DNA of 52,758 nucleotides from Streptomyces longispororuber (lineage in GTDB: Bacteria > Actinomycetota > Actinomycetes > Streptomycetales > Streptomycetaceae). The position numbers and the translations under genes are program-made. The stretch spans positions 1 to 52,758 of the forward strand of contig NZ_JAMOLN010000048.1 in the NCBI RefSeq assembly GCF_024448165.1, written 5' to 3'. A model generated the notes under the pieces. That model did no database searches and was not told the DNA's origin. It worked only from the letters and a program-made list of their open reading frames with translations. Shown piece after piece: positions 9,261 to 16,755 of the stretch (its first letter is position 1; each line of letters starts with the position of its first letter).

Positions 9261-10829
9261 TCACGTCGGGGCGCCTTCCATCACCAGGTCCAGGACCCGG
9301 TGCTCGTCCAGCTCCCCGGCAGGGGCTTCGTGCACGACGACGCCCTCCCGCAGGACCAGCACCCGGTCGGCGAGCCCGAGCACCTCGGGGACCTCGCTGG
9401 AGACCAGGAGAACGGCGAGGCCCTCGTCGGCGAGGCGGCGGATGACCGCGTAGAGCTCGGCCCGCGCGCCGACGTCGACGCCACGGGTGGGCTCGTCCAG
9501 GAGCAGCACCTTGCAGCCGCGCAGCAGCCAGCGGGCGAGGACCGCCTTCTGCTGGTTGCCGCCGGAGAGGGTGCGGACGGGCGCGGACGGGTTGTCGGGT
9601 CGCAGCGAGAGATCGCGGGTCGCCTGCCGCGCCGCCTCCCGTTCGGCCGACCGGTTCAGCCAACCCCCGTACGAGAACCGGGACATGGAGGAGACGGAGA
9701 CATTGCGGGTGACCGACTCGAGCATCAGGAGGGCCTGCGCCTTGCGTTCCTCGGGAGCCAGGCCGAGACCCGCGCGGACCGCGGAGCGGACGCTGCCCGG
9801 ACGCAACGCCTTTCCTTCGACGGCGACGTGGCCGGTCGTGGGCTTGCGGGCGCCGTAGATCGTCTCCAGGATCTCGGAGCGGCCCGAGCCGACCAGACCG
9901 GCCAGGCCGACGATCTCGCCGGGGCGCACCTCCAGGTCCAGTGGCGCGAACTCGCCCTCGCGGGAAAGGTTCTGGACGCGCAGGACGGGTTCCGCCGACG
10001 GCCGGCCGGCCGGGCGTTCCGGGAAGACGTACTCGACGTTGCGGCCCGTCATCAGCGCGACGACGTCACGCGTCGGGGTGTCTTTCGCCGGGAGGCCGCC
10101 GGCCACCGCCCGCCCGTCCTTGAGGACGGTGACGCGGTCGCCGATGCGGCGGATCTCCTCCAGGCGGTGGGAGATGTAGACGACGGCGACGCCGTCCGCG
10201 GTGAGGTTCGCGACGATCCGGAAGAGGTTGTCGACCTCGTCGGGGTCGAGCGCGGCGGACGGCTCGTCCATGACGATGAGGCGTACGTCGTGGGAGAGGG
10301 CGCGGGCCATCGAGACGATCTGCTGCCCGGCCGCGGAGAGCTCGCCGACCAGTGTGGCCGGGTCGATCTCGCCGTGCCCGAGCCGCTCCAGGAGCGCGGC
10401 GGTCGCCGCCTTCGCGTCCCTGCCCCGGACGACGAAGCCCGCCGTGGTCGGCTCGTGGCCGAGGAAGACGTTCTCGGCCACCGACAGGTGTTCCACCAGG
10501 TCGAGTTCCTGGTAGATGGTGGCGATGCCGAGGCGCATCGCGGCGATCGGCGAGCGCAGGGTGACCCGCTGTCCGCGCCAGGTGATGGTGCCGTCGTCGG
10601 GCTGGTGGGCGCCCGCGAGGACCTTGATGAGAGTGGACTTGCCCGCGCCGTTCTGGCCGAGCAGACAGTGCACCTCGCCCGCCAGGACGTCGAGGTCCAC
10701 GCCGTCGAGGGCGCGCACACCGGGAAACGCCTTGGTGATGCCGGACATGGTGAGCAGCGGTTGTCCCGCCGCCGATGGCAGCGACGAGTCCGAAGGTGGT
10801 GAAGAGTCCGATGGTGCCGAAGATGCCAT
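9261..10829 (-). CDS. Sugar ABC transporter ATP-binding protein with two ATPase domains (RbsA/MglA type)
   Basis: The product is 522 aa from the ATG at 10829. The first nucleotide-binding domain has Walker A GQNGAGKST (58-66), a divergent signature LSAAGQQ and Walker B LIVMDEPSAALD. The second has the usual degenerate P-loop GLVGSGRSE, a canonical signature LSGGNQQK and Walker B VLLLDEPTRGVD. The N terminus carries a short Ser/Pro/Asp-rich tail (about 22 residues) not seen in typical RbsA proteins. It would energise import through the 7934-8950 permease. The 310-bp repeat-rich gap before the permease gene is unusual for an operon whose other gaps are small. Confidence 0.92.
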   Translation of the reverse strand: MASSAPSDSSPPSDSSLPSAAGQPLLTMSGITKAFPGVRALDGVDLDVLAGEVHCLLGQNGAGKSTLIKVLAGAHQPDDGTITWRGQRVTLRSPIAAMRLGIATIYQELDLVEHLSVAENVFLGHEPTTAGFVVRGRDAKAATAALLERLGHGEIDPATLVGELSAAGQQIVSMARALSHDVRLIVMDEPSAALDPDEVDNLFRIVANLTADGVAVVYISHRLEEIRRIGDRVTVLKDGRAVAGGLPAKDTPTRDVVALMTGRNVEYVFPERPAGRPSAEPVLRVQNLSREGEFAPLDLEVRPGEIVGLAGLVGSGRSEILETIYGARKPTTGHVAVEGKALRPGSVRSAVRAGLGLAPEERKAQALLMLESVTRNVSVSSMSRFSYGGWLNRSAEREAARQATRDLSLRPDNPSAPVRTLSGGNQQKAVLARWLLRGCKVLLLDEPTRGVDVGARAELYAVIRRLADEGLAVLLVSSEVPEVLGLADRVLVLREGVVVHEAPAGELDEHRVLDLVMEGAPT

Positions 10830-10888
10830 GGCGGGTCCCCTAGCAACGGGTGCGGGCCGGGTTCAGGGCAGTTCAGAGCTGTTTCAGG

Positions 10889-10933
10889 GCAGGGTGAAGC
10901 GGATCAGGACGGAGCAGGGTGAAGCGGATCAGG
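10889..10933. repeat. Two direct copies of a 20-bp repeat between the ROK and ATPase genes
   Basis: Identical 20-bp copies begin at 10889 and 10914 (period 25), starting GCAGGGTGAAG and ending GGATCAGG. They lie within a 169-bp gap rich in CAGGGCAG-like motifs. This may be simple slippage-derived sequence or a regulator site in front of the ABC ATPase gene. No function is assigned. Confidence 0.8.
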
Positions 10934-10998
10934 GCAGGGCAGGGCTGAGCGCTGTGCGTGGTGCCTGGTGTGCGGAACGCGCGGGACGCGCGGGCGTG

Positions 10999-12189
10999 CT
11001 ACGCGGGTGAGAACAGGTGGTCGCTGATCAGGCGGGCGCCACCGATGACTCCGGCGGTGGGGCCCAACTCGCCCAGGACGATGGGGAGATTGCCGGTCGC
11101 GAGGGGCAGCGACTGACGGTAGACCTGGGTGCGCAGGGCGGCGAGGAGCGTGTGGCCGAGGCCGGTGACACCGCCGCCGATGACGACGAGCCCGGGGTTG
11201 AAGAAGCTGACGAGGGACGCGATGACCTGGCCCGTGCGGTTGCCGCCGTCGCGGATCAGGTCGAGGGACGTGCCGTCACCGGTGGCCGCGGCCACGGCGA
11301 CGTCGGCGGCGCTGAGCTTGCCGGCCGCCTCCAGCCGAGTGGCGAGTTCCGGTGAGCGTCCGTCACGGGCGGCCTCCTCGGCGTCACGGGCGAGTGCCGC
11401 GCCGCTGAAGTAGGCCTCCAGGCAGCCCCGGTTGCCGCAGGCGCACTGCCGGCCGTCCGGTTCGACCTGGATGTGGCCGATGTCGCCCGCGGAGCCGGTC
11501 GTGCCGCGGTAGACCTCGCCGCCGACGACGATGCCGCAGCCGATGCCGGTACCGATCTTGACGCAGAGGAAGTCGCGCGCCTGGCGTGCGACGCCGGCGT
11601 GCTGCTCCCCCATCGCCATCAGGTTCACGTCGTTGTCGACCATGACCGGGCAGCCGAGGTCCTGGCTGAGCGCCTCGCGGACCGGGAAACCGTCCCAGCC
11701 GGGCATGATCGGCGGGGCGACCGGTACGCCTTCGGGGAAGCGGACGGGGCCGGGGACGCCGATCCCCGCTCCGTCGAACCCTTCGGCGAGGCCGGAAGCC
11801 CTCAACTTGGCTGCCATGGCCAGCACTTGCTCGAAGACCGCGACCGGGCCCTCGCGCACGTCCATGGGCTGGGTGATGTGCCCGAGCACTTCGAGTTCCG
11901 CGTTGGTGACGGCGACATCGACCGAGGTCGCGCCGATGTCGACGCCGAGGAACCGGAGTTCGGGCGCGAGCCGGATGTTGTGGGAGCGGCGGCCGCCGCG
12001 CGAGGCGGCGAGTCCGTCGGCGACCACGAGTCCGGTCTCCAGCAGGCGGTCCACCTCGACCGCCAGTTTGGACCGCGACAGATCGATCTGGTCTCCCAGC
12101 TGGGCGCGGGAGTTGGGCCCTCCGTCGCGCAGCAGTCGCAGCAAGCGCGCCTGGTGCGCGTTCGCGGGTCGAGCCGTCATGCGTCTCAC
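10999..12189 (-). CDS. ROK-family transcriptional regulator
   Basis: The product is 396 aa from a GTG at 12189, chosen because a GGGGAGGGGC site (12191-12200) lies five to seven bases upstream. The next in-frame ATG at 12180 would remove only three residues. The N terminus is a winged helix (ARLLRLLRDGGPNSRAQLGDQIDLSRSKLAVEVDRLLETGLV). The C-terminal sugar-kinase-like domain has LGVDIGATSVDVAV, GIGVPGPV and the zinc motif CACGNRGCLEAY. ROK repressors respond to sugars or sugar phosphates. It heads the ABC/oxidoreductase cluster and is probably its regulator, through the dyads at 12331-12353 and 4435-4457. Confidence 0.9.
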   Translation of the reverse strand: MRRMTARPANAHQARLLRLLRDGGPNSRAQLGDQIDLSRSKLAVEVDRLLETGLVVADGLAASRGGRRSHNIRLAPELRFLGVDIGATSVDVAVTNAELEVLGHITQPMDVREGPVAVFEQVLAMAAKLRASGLAEGFDGAGIGVPGPVRFPEGVPVAPPIMPGWDGFPVREALSQDLGCPVMVDNDVNLMAMGEQHAGVARQARDFLCVKIGTGIGCGIVVGGEVYRGTTGSAGDIGHIQVEPDGRQCACGNRGCLEAYFSGAALARDAEEAARDGRSPELATRLEAAGKLSAADVAVAAATGDGTSLDLIRDGGNRTGQVIASLVSFFNPGLVVIGGGVTGLGHTLLAALRTQVYRQSLPLATGNLPIVLGELGPTAGVIGGARLISDHLFSPA

Positions 12190-12330
12190 GTGCCCCTCCC
12201 CGCCTCTTCGGGCCCCGTCGGTCACCTGCGGTCGTTCCGGCGCCGTCATTATTGCGCCGTCTTGCTTTCGATGGGGAACGTAGCAGCGCCTGCCGGGACT
12301 GGGAAGAAGTTGCGCAGGAATTACCCATGA

Positions 12331-12353
12331 CTTTCTCCAGTCACAGGACAAAG
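12331..12353. promoter_or_regulatory. Candidate ROK operator in the ROK/LtrA divergent region
   Basis: This 23-bp dyad, CTTTnTCC-N7-GGACAAAG, matches 19 of 23 positions with the element at 4435-4457 upstream of the ThuA-type gene, including a perfect CAGGACAAAG half. It lies 142 bases upstream of the ROK start. The rest of the 287-bp divergent region shows no other clear motif. Confidence 0.5.
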
Positions 12354-12476
12354 ACGCTCCCCCGCCCACCTCCGGACCACCCCGGATCACCTCCCGGCCG
12401 TCCCCCGGCACTCCCGCGCCGCCACGCCGTAGTCTGTCGACGGTCACAACGCGCCATGTCACAGGGGGAATTGGGG

Positions 12477-13697
12477 ATGACGCCGGAGACGGCACCACCA
12501 CGACCGAAGGACCTGACGGGCGAAGCGGTCGCCCAGCGGGTCACCACGCTGGAACTCTTCTTCGACCTGGTCTTCGTCTACACGCTGACCCAGCTGACCG
12601 TGCTGATCGCGCACGACCTGTCCTGGACCACCGCGGGCCGGGCCGTGCTCATCTTCATGATCCTCTACTGGATGTACAGCGCGTACGCGTACCTCACCAA
12701 CCAGGTGCCGCCCGACCGCCCGTCGCGCCGGCTGCTGATGCTGCTCGGCATGGCGGCGTTCCTAGTCTGCGCGCTGTCCATCCCGCACGTCTTCGATCCC
12801 GACTCGAACGCGGGCGTGGTCTTCGGGCTCGGCTTCCTGCTGGTCGTCGTCGTGCACAGCGTGCTCTACACGCGCAGCCACGGCCGCGACGTCATCTGGT
12901 ACGCGGTGCCGAACGCCCTCGCCGCACTCGCGGTGACCGGGGCCGGCCTGGCCACCGGGCTGCTCTCGGACGCGCTGTGGGCCCTGGCGATCGCCCTCCA
13001 GGTGGTGACGCCGCGGATGGCGGAGTACGGGCCGTCCCGGCGCGGCGACCGGCCCCCTGCCGAACTCCGCGCCCAGATGGGCGAGTTGCAGCCCGGCCAC
13101 TTCGTGGAGCGGCACGGTCTGCTGCTCATCGTGTCGTTCGGCGAGTCCGTCATCGCGATCGGCGTCGGCATCGGCGAACTGCCCTTCACCGCCTCCGTGT
13201 TCACGGGCGTCTTCCTGGCGCTGACCCTGGCGGGCGCCCTGTGGTGGACGTACTTCGTCCGGGACGAGGGCGGCGCCGAGCGGACGTTCGCGGCGACGCC
13301 GCCCGCGGACCGCTGGCGGCTGGCCATGACCGCGTACTACTACGCGTTCCTGCCGATGCTGCTCGGCGTCGCGTTCCTCGCGGCCGGGATCAAGAAGGCC
13401 CTCGGTCACATGGGCGACCAGCTGCACACCGGTCCCGCGCTGGCGCTCGCGGGCGGTGTGGCGCTCTTCCTGGCGGGCGACGTGGCGTTCCGGGCGGCGA
13501 TGCGGCTCTTCCCGCTCGGGTACCGGGCGGCTGCCGTGCCGGTGATACTGGCCGCCGCGGTGCTCGGTGTGCGCGTGTCGGCGCTGGCCCAACTCCTTTT
13601 CATGGTGGTCGCGTTGGTGGTCATGCTGGCTGCCGAGGCACGCTGGTCACCGTGCGCCGCCGACGCGGCGGAAGCCACCACAGGGGAGCTCACATGA
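12477..13697 (+). CDS. Low-temperature-requirement A (LtrA) family membrane protein
   Basis: The product is 406 aa from the ATG at 12477, with GGGGGA about seven bases upstream. An alternative ATG at 12456 has a weaker site. It is a polytopic membrane protein with roughly ten hydrophobic segments. The N terminus carries the family hallmark RVTTLELFFDLVFVYTLTQLT, and the middle has VERHGLLLIVSFGESVIAIG. The LtrA family has no settled biochemical role. The stop codon overlaps the next start (ATGA), so it is translationally coupled to the NmrA-like reductase. It diverges from the ROK gene and is probably unrelated to the sugar cluster. Confidence 0.88.
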   Translation: MTPETAPPRPKDLTGEAVAQRVTTLELFFDLVFVYTLTQLTVLIAHDLSWTTAGRAVLIFMILYWMYSAYAYLTNQVPPDRPSRRLLMLLGMAAFLVCALSIPHVFDPDSNAGVVFGLGFLLVVVVHSVLYTRSHGRDVIWYAVPNALAALAVTGAGLATGLLSDALWALAIALQVVTPRMAEYGPSRRGDRPPAELRAQMGELQPGHFVERHGLLLIVSFGESVIAIGVGIGELPFTASVFTGVFLALTLAGALWWTYFVRDEGGAERTFAATPPADRWRLAMTAYYYAFLPMLLGVAFLAAGIKKALGHMGDQLHTGPALALAGGVALFLAGDVAFRAAMRLFPLGYRAAAVPVILAAAVLGVRVSALAQLLFMVVALVVMLAAEARWSPCAADAAEATTGELT

Positions 13698-14533
13698 TTC
13701 TGGTGACGGGTGCCACGGGGAACGTGGGCGCGCAGGTCGTGCGCGCCGTGGCCGCGGCCGGGGCGCCGGTGCGGGCGCTCAGCCGCTCCGGTACGGCGGA
13801 CGGTCTGCCGCCGGGTGCCGAGGCCGCGGCGGGCGACCTCGAACGTCCCGAGACGGTGCGGCCCGCGCTCTCCGGCGTGACGGCCCTGTTCCTGCTGCCC
13901 GGCTACACGGGGCAGCGGCAGATCCTCGCCGACGCGCGGGCGGCGGGCGTGGAGCGGGCGGTCCTGCTGTCGAGCAGTTCGGTGCCGGGCGGCGAGGAGT
14001 CCAACGCGGTCACCCGCTACATGATGGAGGCGGAGGCCGCGGTCCGTGACAGCGGGCTCGCGTGGACCTTCCTGCGGCCGTGCGCCTTCATGTCCAACGC
14101 CCTTGAGTGGGCTGACCAGTTGAGGAAGGGCGACGTGGTGCGGGCCGCGTTCCCCGGCGTACGGGCCGCGGTGCTCGACCCGTACGACATCGGGGAGGTC
14201 GCGGCGCGGGTGCTGCTCGCGGAGTCGGGGCGGTACGACGGGGAGGCGCTCGCGCTGAGTGGTCCGGAGGCGTTGACGGCCGGGGAGCGGGTGCGGATGC
14301 TCGGCGAGGCGATCGGGAGGTCGTTGCGGTTCGAGGGGCTGACGGACGAGGAGGCCCGGGCGGACTTCTCGGCGCGGATGCCGGAGGCTTACGTGCGGGC
14401 GTTCTTCCGGTTCTACGTGGACGGGACGTTGGACGAGTCCCCCGTGCGGGACACCGTGGAGAAGGTCACGGGGCGGGGGCCCCGGACCTTCTCGGAGTGG
14501 GCTGTCGCGCATGCGGCGGCGTTCGGCGGGTGA
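13694..14533 (+). CDS. NmrA-like NAD(P)H-binding reductase (atypical SDR)
   Basis: The product is 279 aa. The ATG at 13694 overlaps the previous stop by four bases (ATGA). Residues 1-12 read MILVTGATGNVG, the Rossmann dinucleotide-binding glycine motif of atypical short-chain dehydrogenases of the NmrA/QorB type. It lacks a classical YxxxK catalytic pair, which fits a redox sensor or NAD(P)H:quinone reductase. The region around SGLAWTFLRPCAFMSN is also typical of this group. It forms a two-gene operon with the LtrA-family protein. The gene ends about 45 bases before a copy of the interspersed repeat. Confidence 0.87.
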   Translation: MILVTGATGNVGAQVVRAVAAAGAPVRALSRSGTADGLPPGAEAAAGDLERPETVRPALSGVTALFLLPGYTGQRQILADARAAGVERAVLLSSSSVPGGEESNAVTRYMMEAEAAVRDSGLAWTFLRPCAFMSNALEWADQLRKGDVVRAAFPGVRAAVLDPYDIGEVAARVLLAESGRYDGEALALSGPEALTAGERVRMLGEAIGRSLRFEGLTDEEARADFSARMPEAYVRAFFRFYVDGTLDESPVRDTVEKVTGRGPRTFSEWAVAHAAAFGG

Positions 14534-14577
14534 GGGGTCGGGACTCTGTGGTGCGTTGCCGGATGCGGGCTCGTGGG

Positions 14578-14607
14578 GGCTGGTCGCGCAGTTCCCCACG
14601 CCCCTGA
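14578..14607. repeat. Second, truncated copy of the Streptomyces interspersed repeat
   Basis: It matches 9152-9181 at all but one or two of 30 positions (GGCTGGTCGCGCAGTTCCCC core). The downstream complementary arm present at 9190-9202 is missing, so this copy cannot form the long hairpin. It lies between the convergent reductase and GntR genes. Confidence 0.75.
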
Positions 14608-14661
14608 GTGGCCCGTCCGCCGGCCCCCCGAAGTCGCGGCGGAGGCGCCGCCCTCGTGGGG

Positions 14662-15345
14662 TCAGGGTGTGGTGCGGTCGCGGTGGTGGTAGGTCTCTCG
14701 GGTGTGTTCCGTGTGGGCGCGCATGACCGCCGTGGCCTGGGCCTCGTCGCGGGCCGAGATCGCCGCGATGAGTTCGCGGTGCTCGATCCAGGACTGCTTG
14801 CCGCGCTGGCGGGCCACCGGCTGGTAGTACCAGCGGACCCGGCGGTCGACCTGGCCCGCGAGTTCCGCCAGTACGACGTTGCCCGCGAGTTCCATGACCT
14901 TGGCGTGGAACTCGGCGTTCGTCGCGACGACCAGCTCGACGTCGCCGTCGGTCACCGCCTGTTCGCCCCGCGCGCAGAGCTCCTCCAGGGCTGCGATGCC
15001 GGTCTTGCCCGCGTTGGCCGCGGCGAGCCGGGCGGCCTCCGCCTCCAACAGCGTACGGACGGTGAGGAGTTGATCAGCCTCCTCCTCCGTCGGCTCGTGC
15101 ACGAACGCGCCCTGCGCGGGGCGCAGATCCACCCAGCCCTCGGTGTTCAGCCGCTGCAGCGCCTCGCGCACCGGCTGGCGCGAGACCCCCAGGTGACCGG
15201 CGAGCTCGCTCTCGACCAGGTGCTGGCCGGGCTGGAGGGCCCGCGTCGTGATCAGTTCGAGCAGCGCCTCGTAGACCCGCTCGCGCAGCGGTCCGGGGCG
15301 CTCGAGCTTGGGCACCGCCCCCTGCGGCAGTCCTGTGGACAACAT
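14662..15345 (-). CDS. GntR-family regulator with FCD ligand domain
   Basis: The product is 227 aa from the ATG at 15345, with a strong AGGAGGGGG run just upstream. The frame continues further upstream but without a comparable site. Residues about 17-80 form the winged helix (LRERVYEALLELITTRALQPGQHLVESELAGHLGVSRQPVREALQRL), followed by the GWVDLRPAQGAFV wing. The rest is an all-helical FCD domain whose His/Asp residues (NAEFHAKVMEL, HRELIAAI) normally bind a metal and a carboxylate effector. FadR/VanR-type regulators of this kind control organic-acid metabolism. That fits the nearby formate/oxalate-type carrier and fdhD, but the link is inferred. Confidence 0.9.
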   Translation of the reverse strand: MLSTGLPQGAVPKLERPGPLRERVYEALLELITTRALQPGQHLVESELAGHLGVSRQPVREALQRLNTEGWVDLRPAQGAFVHEPTEEEADQLLTVRTLLEAEAARLAAANAGKTGIAALEELCARGEQAVTDGDVELVVATNAEFHAKVMELAGNVVLAELAGQVDRRVRWYYQPVARQRGKQSWIEHRELIAAISARDEAQATAVMRAHTEHTRETYHHRDRTTP

Positions 15346-15439
15346 CGCGGTCCCCCTCCTGGGCTTCGGAGCATCCGGCAAGCCGTTTCCGGATCCGGGT
15401 CGGCCGGATCCCCTCCAGTATCCGGCATCGGAACACTGG

Positions 15440-15463
15440 ATTGTCTTTGGAATACAGTTTACC
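15440..15463. promoter_or_regulatory. Candidate GntR site upstream of the regulator gene
   Basis: This AT-rich island in GC-rich DNA contains ATTGTCTTTGG next to AATACAGTTTACC. Its reverse complement shares ACTGTA, GACAAT and ATTCC blocks with the element at 18203-18219. FCD-type GntR proteins usually bind short palindromes of TNGTNNACNA type. The site is suggestive only. Confidence 0.3.
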
Positions 15464-15522
15464 GAGCACAATCGCCACAGCCAGGGGGAGTTGGGCTCGT
15501 CACATTCCGGCGACCGCCCAGG

Positions 15523-16470
15523 TCACGGGATGCGCACGACCTGACCCGCGTACGAGAGGTTTCCGCCGAAACCGAAGAGCAGCGCGGGCTGCCCGCTCTC
15601 GATCTCGCCGCGCTCGACCAGCTTGGACAGCGCCATCGGCACGCTCGCGGCCGAGGTGTTGCCGGACTCGACGACGTCCTTGGCGACCACCGCGTTCACG
15701 GCGCCGATCTTCTCGGCGAGCGGCTCGATGATCCGCAGGTTGGCCTGGTGCAGGACGACCGCGGCGAGGTCGGCCGGGTCGAGGCCCGCCTTCTCGCAGG
15801 CCGCGCGGGCCAGCGGCGGCAACTGCCGGGTCGCCCAGCGGTAGACGGACTGCCCCTCCTGCGCGAAGCGGGCGGGCTCGCCCTCGATCCGTACGGCGTT
15901 GCCCATCTCGGGGACCGAACCCCACAGGACGGGGCCGATGCCGGGCGCCTCGTCGCCGGGGACCGGTTCGACCACGACGGCGCCCGCGCCGTCGCCGGTC
16001 AGCACACAGGTGGAGCGGTCCGTCCAGTCGGTGACGGCGGACATCTTGTCGGCGCCGACGACCAGGGCGCGGGTGGCGGCGCCCGCGCGCAGGGTGTGGT
16101 CGGCGGTGGCGAGGGCGTGCGTGAAGCCCGCGCACACGACGTTCAGGTCGAGGGCAGCGGGCGACGGGACGCCGAGGCGGTGGGCGACGCGGGCCGCGGT
16201 GTTCGGCGAGCGGTCCACCGCCGTCGAGGTGGCGACGACGACCAGGTCGATGGCGTCGGCCGTCAGCCCGGCCGCCGCGAGCGCCTTGGCGGCGGCGTGC
16301 GCGGCGAGTTCGTCGACCGGCTCGTCGGGCCCCGCCACGTGCCGGGTGCGGATGCCGACGCGGGAGCGGATCCACTCGTCGCTGGTGTCGACCATGCCCG
16401 CCAGGTCCTCGTTGGTGAGGATCCCGGCAGGCTGATAGTGGCCGATGCCGACGATGCGCGAACCGGTCAT
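15523..16470 (-). CDS. 3-oxoacyl-ACP synthase III (KAS III / FabH family)
   Basis: The product is 315 aa from the ATG at 16470. The thiolase fold carries the Cys113 nucleophile (LNVVCAGF), His241 (VLHQANLRI) and Asn271 (ESGNTSAAS), the complete FabH triad. The N-terminal DTSDEWIRSRVGIRTR block and GDGAGAVVVE are also typical. KAS III condenses an acyl-CoA starter with malonyl-ACP. No acyl carrier protein or other fatty-acid synthase gene lies nearby, so this is an orphan paralogue rather than the housekeeping fabH. It lies between the GntR gene and the MFS small subunit on the same strand. Its start is 141 bases after the small-subunit stop, with a hairpin in between. Confidence 0.92.
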   Translation of the reverse strand: MTGSRIVGIGHYQPAGILTNEDLAGMVDTSDEWIRSRVGIRTRHVAGPDEPVDELAAHAAAKALAAAGLTADAIDLVVVATSTAVDRSPNTAARVAHRLGVPSPAALDLNVVCAGFTHALATADHTLRAGAATRALVVGADKMSAVTDWTDRSTCVLTGDGAGAVVVEPVPGDEAPGIGPVLWGSVPEMGNAVRIEGEPARFAQEGQSVYRWATRQLPPLARAACEKAGLDPADLAAVVLHQANLRIIEPLAEKIGAVNAVVAKDVVESGNTSAASVPMALSKLVERGEIESGQPALLFGFGGNLSYAGQVVRIP

Positions 16471-16591
16471 GGGGGTCCCCTCGTTTGCCTGGCTCGCGGG
16501 CCGTGTGCACCCTCACGAGCTGCGGATCCTCCAGTCTGGTCAGCGACTCACGAGTACGGCGTGACGTAAAGCGACAGGAATGCCGCCCCTT

Positions 16592-16609
16592 GGTTGGAGA
16601 GTTCCAACC
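16592..16609 (-). terminator. Short hairpin after the MFS small-subunit gene
   Basis: A 7-bp stem GGTTGGA/TCCAACC with a 4-base loop lies just beyond the small-subunit stop (16612-16614) on the minus strand. It may terminate the MFS transcript before the KAS III gene. It is weak compared with the other terminators in the window and could instead be an operator dyad. Confidence 0.4.
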
Positions 16610-16611
16610 GA

Positions 16612-16755
16612 TCACCTGGTAAACAGCTGTGTCGCCTTTTGTACCAATTCGTACAGTCCGTAGGCGAGGGGTGCGCCCACCCACAGCCAGGCGACGGCGA
16701 TGAGGCCGCGGCGCCTAGGCGGGCTGCTGGCGGTCACGGGCGTGGGCTGCGTCAT
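16612..16755 (-). CDS. MFS transporter small subunit, 47-aa single-span membrane protein
   Basis: This short frame runs from the ATG at 16755 to a TGA at 16614-16612. An AGGGAG site (about 16763-16768) lies seven bases upstream. The peptide begins MTQPTPVTASSPPRRRG, continues with one hydrophobic helix containing VAWLWVGAPLAYGLYELV, and ends with KATQLFTR. This matches the small proteins annotated as MFS transporter small subunit, which sit directly after oxalate/formate-type carriers in actinobacteria. It overlaps the 3' end of the carrier gene by 41 bp in another frame, so translation is probably coupled. The positive PRRRG stretch before the helix suggests the N terminus is cytoplasmic. 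Its role is probably to bind and support the carrier. Confidence 0.75.
   Translation of the reverse strand: MTQPTPVTASSPPRRRGLIAVAWLWVGAPLAYGLYELVQKATQLFTR

Noticed and set aside
12250..12476. Upstream extension of the LtrA-family protein
   Set aside because: The extra frame is Arg/Pro-rich, covers the ROK operator and lacks the membrane-protein pattern. The ATG at 12477 has a good ribosome site.
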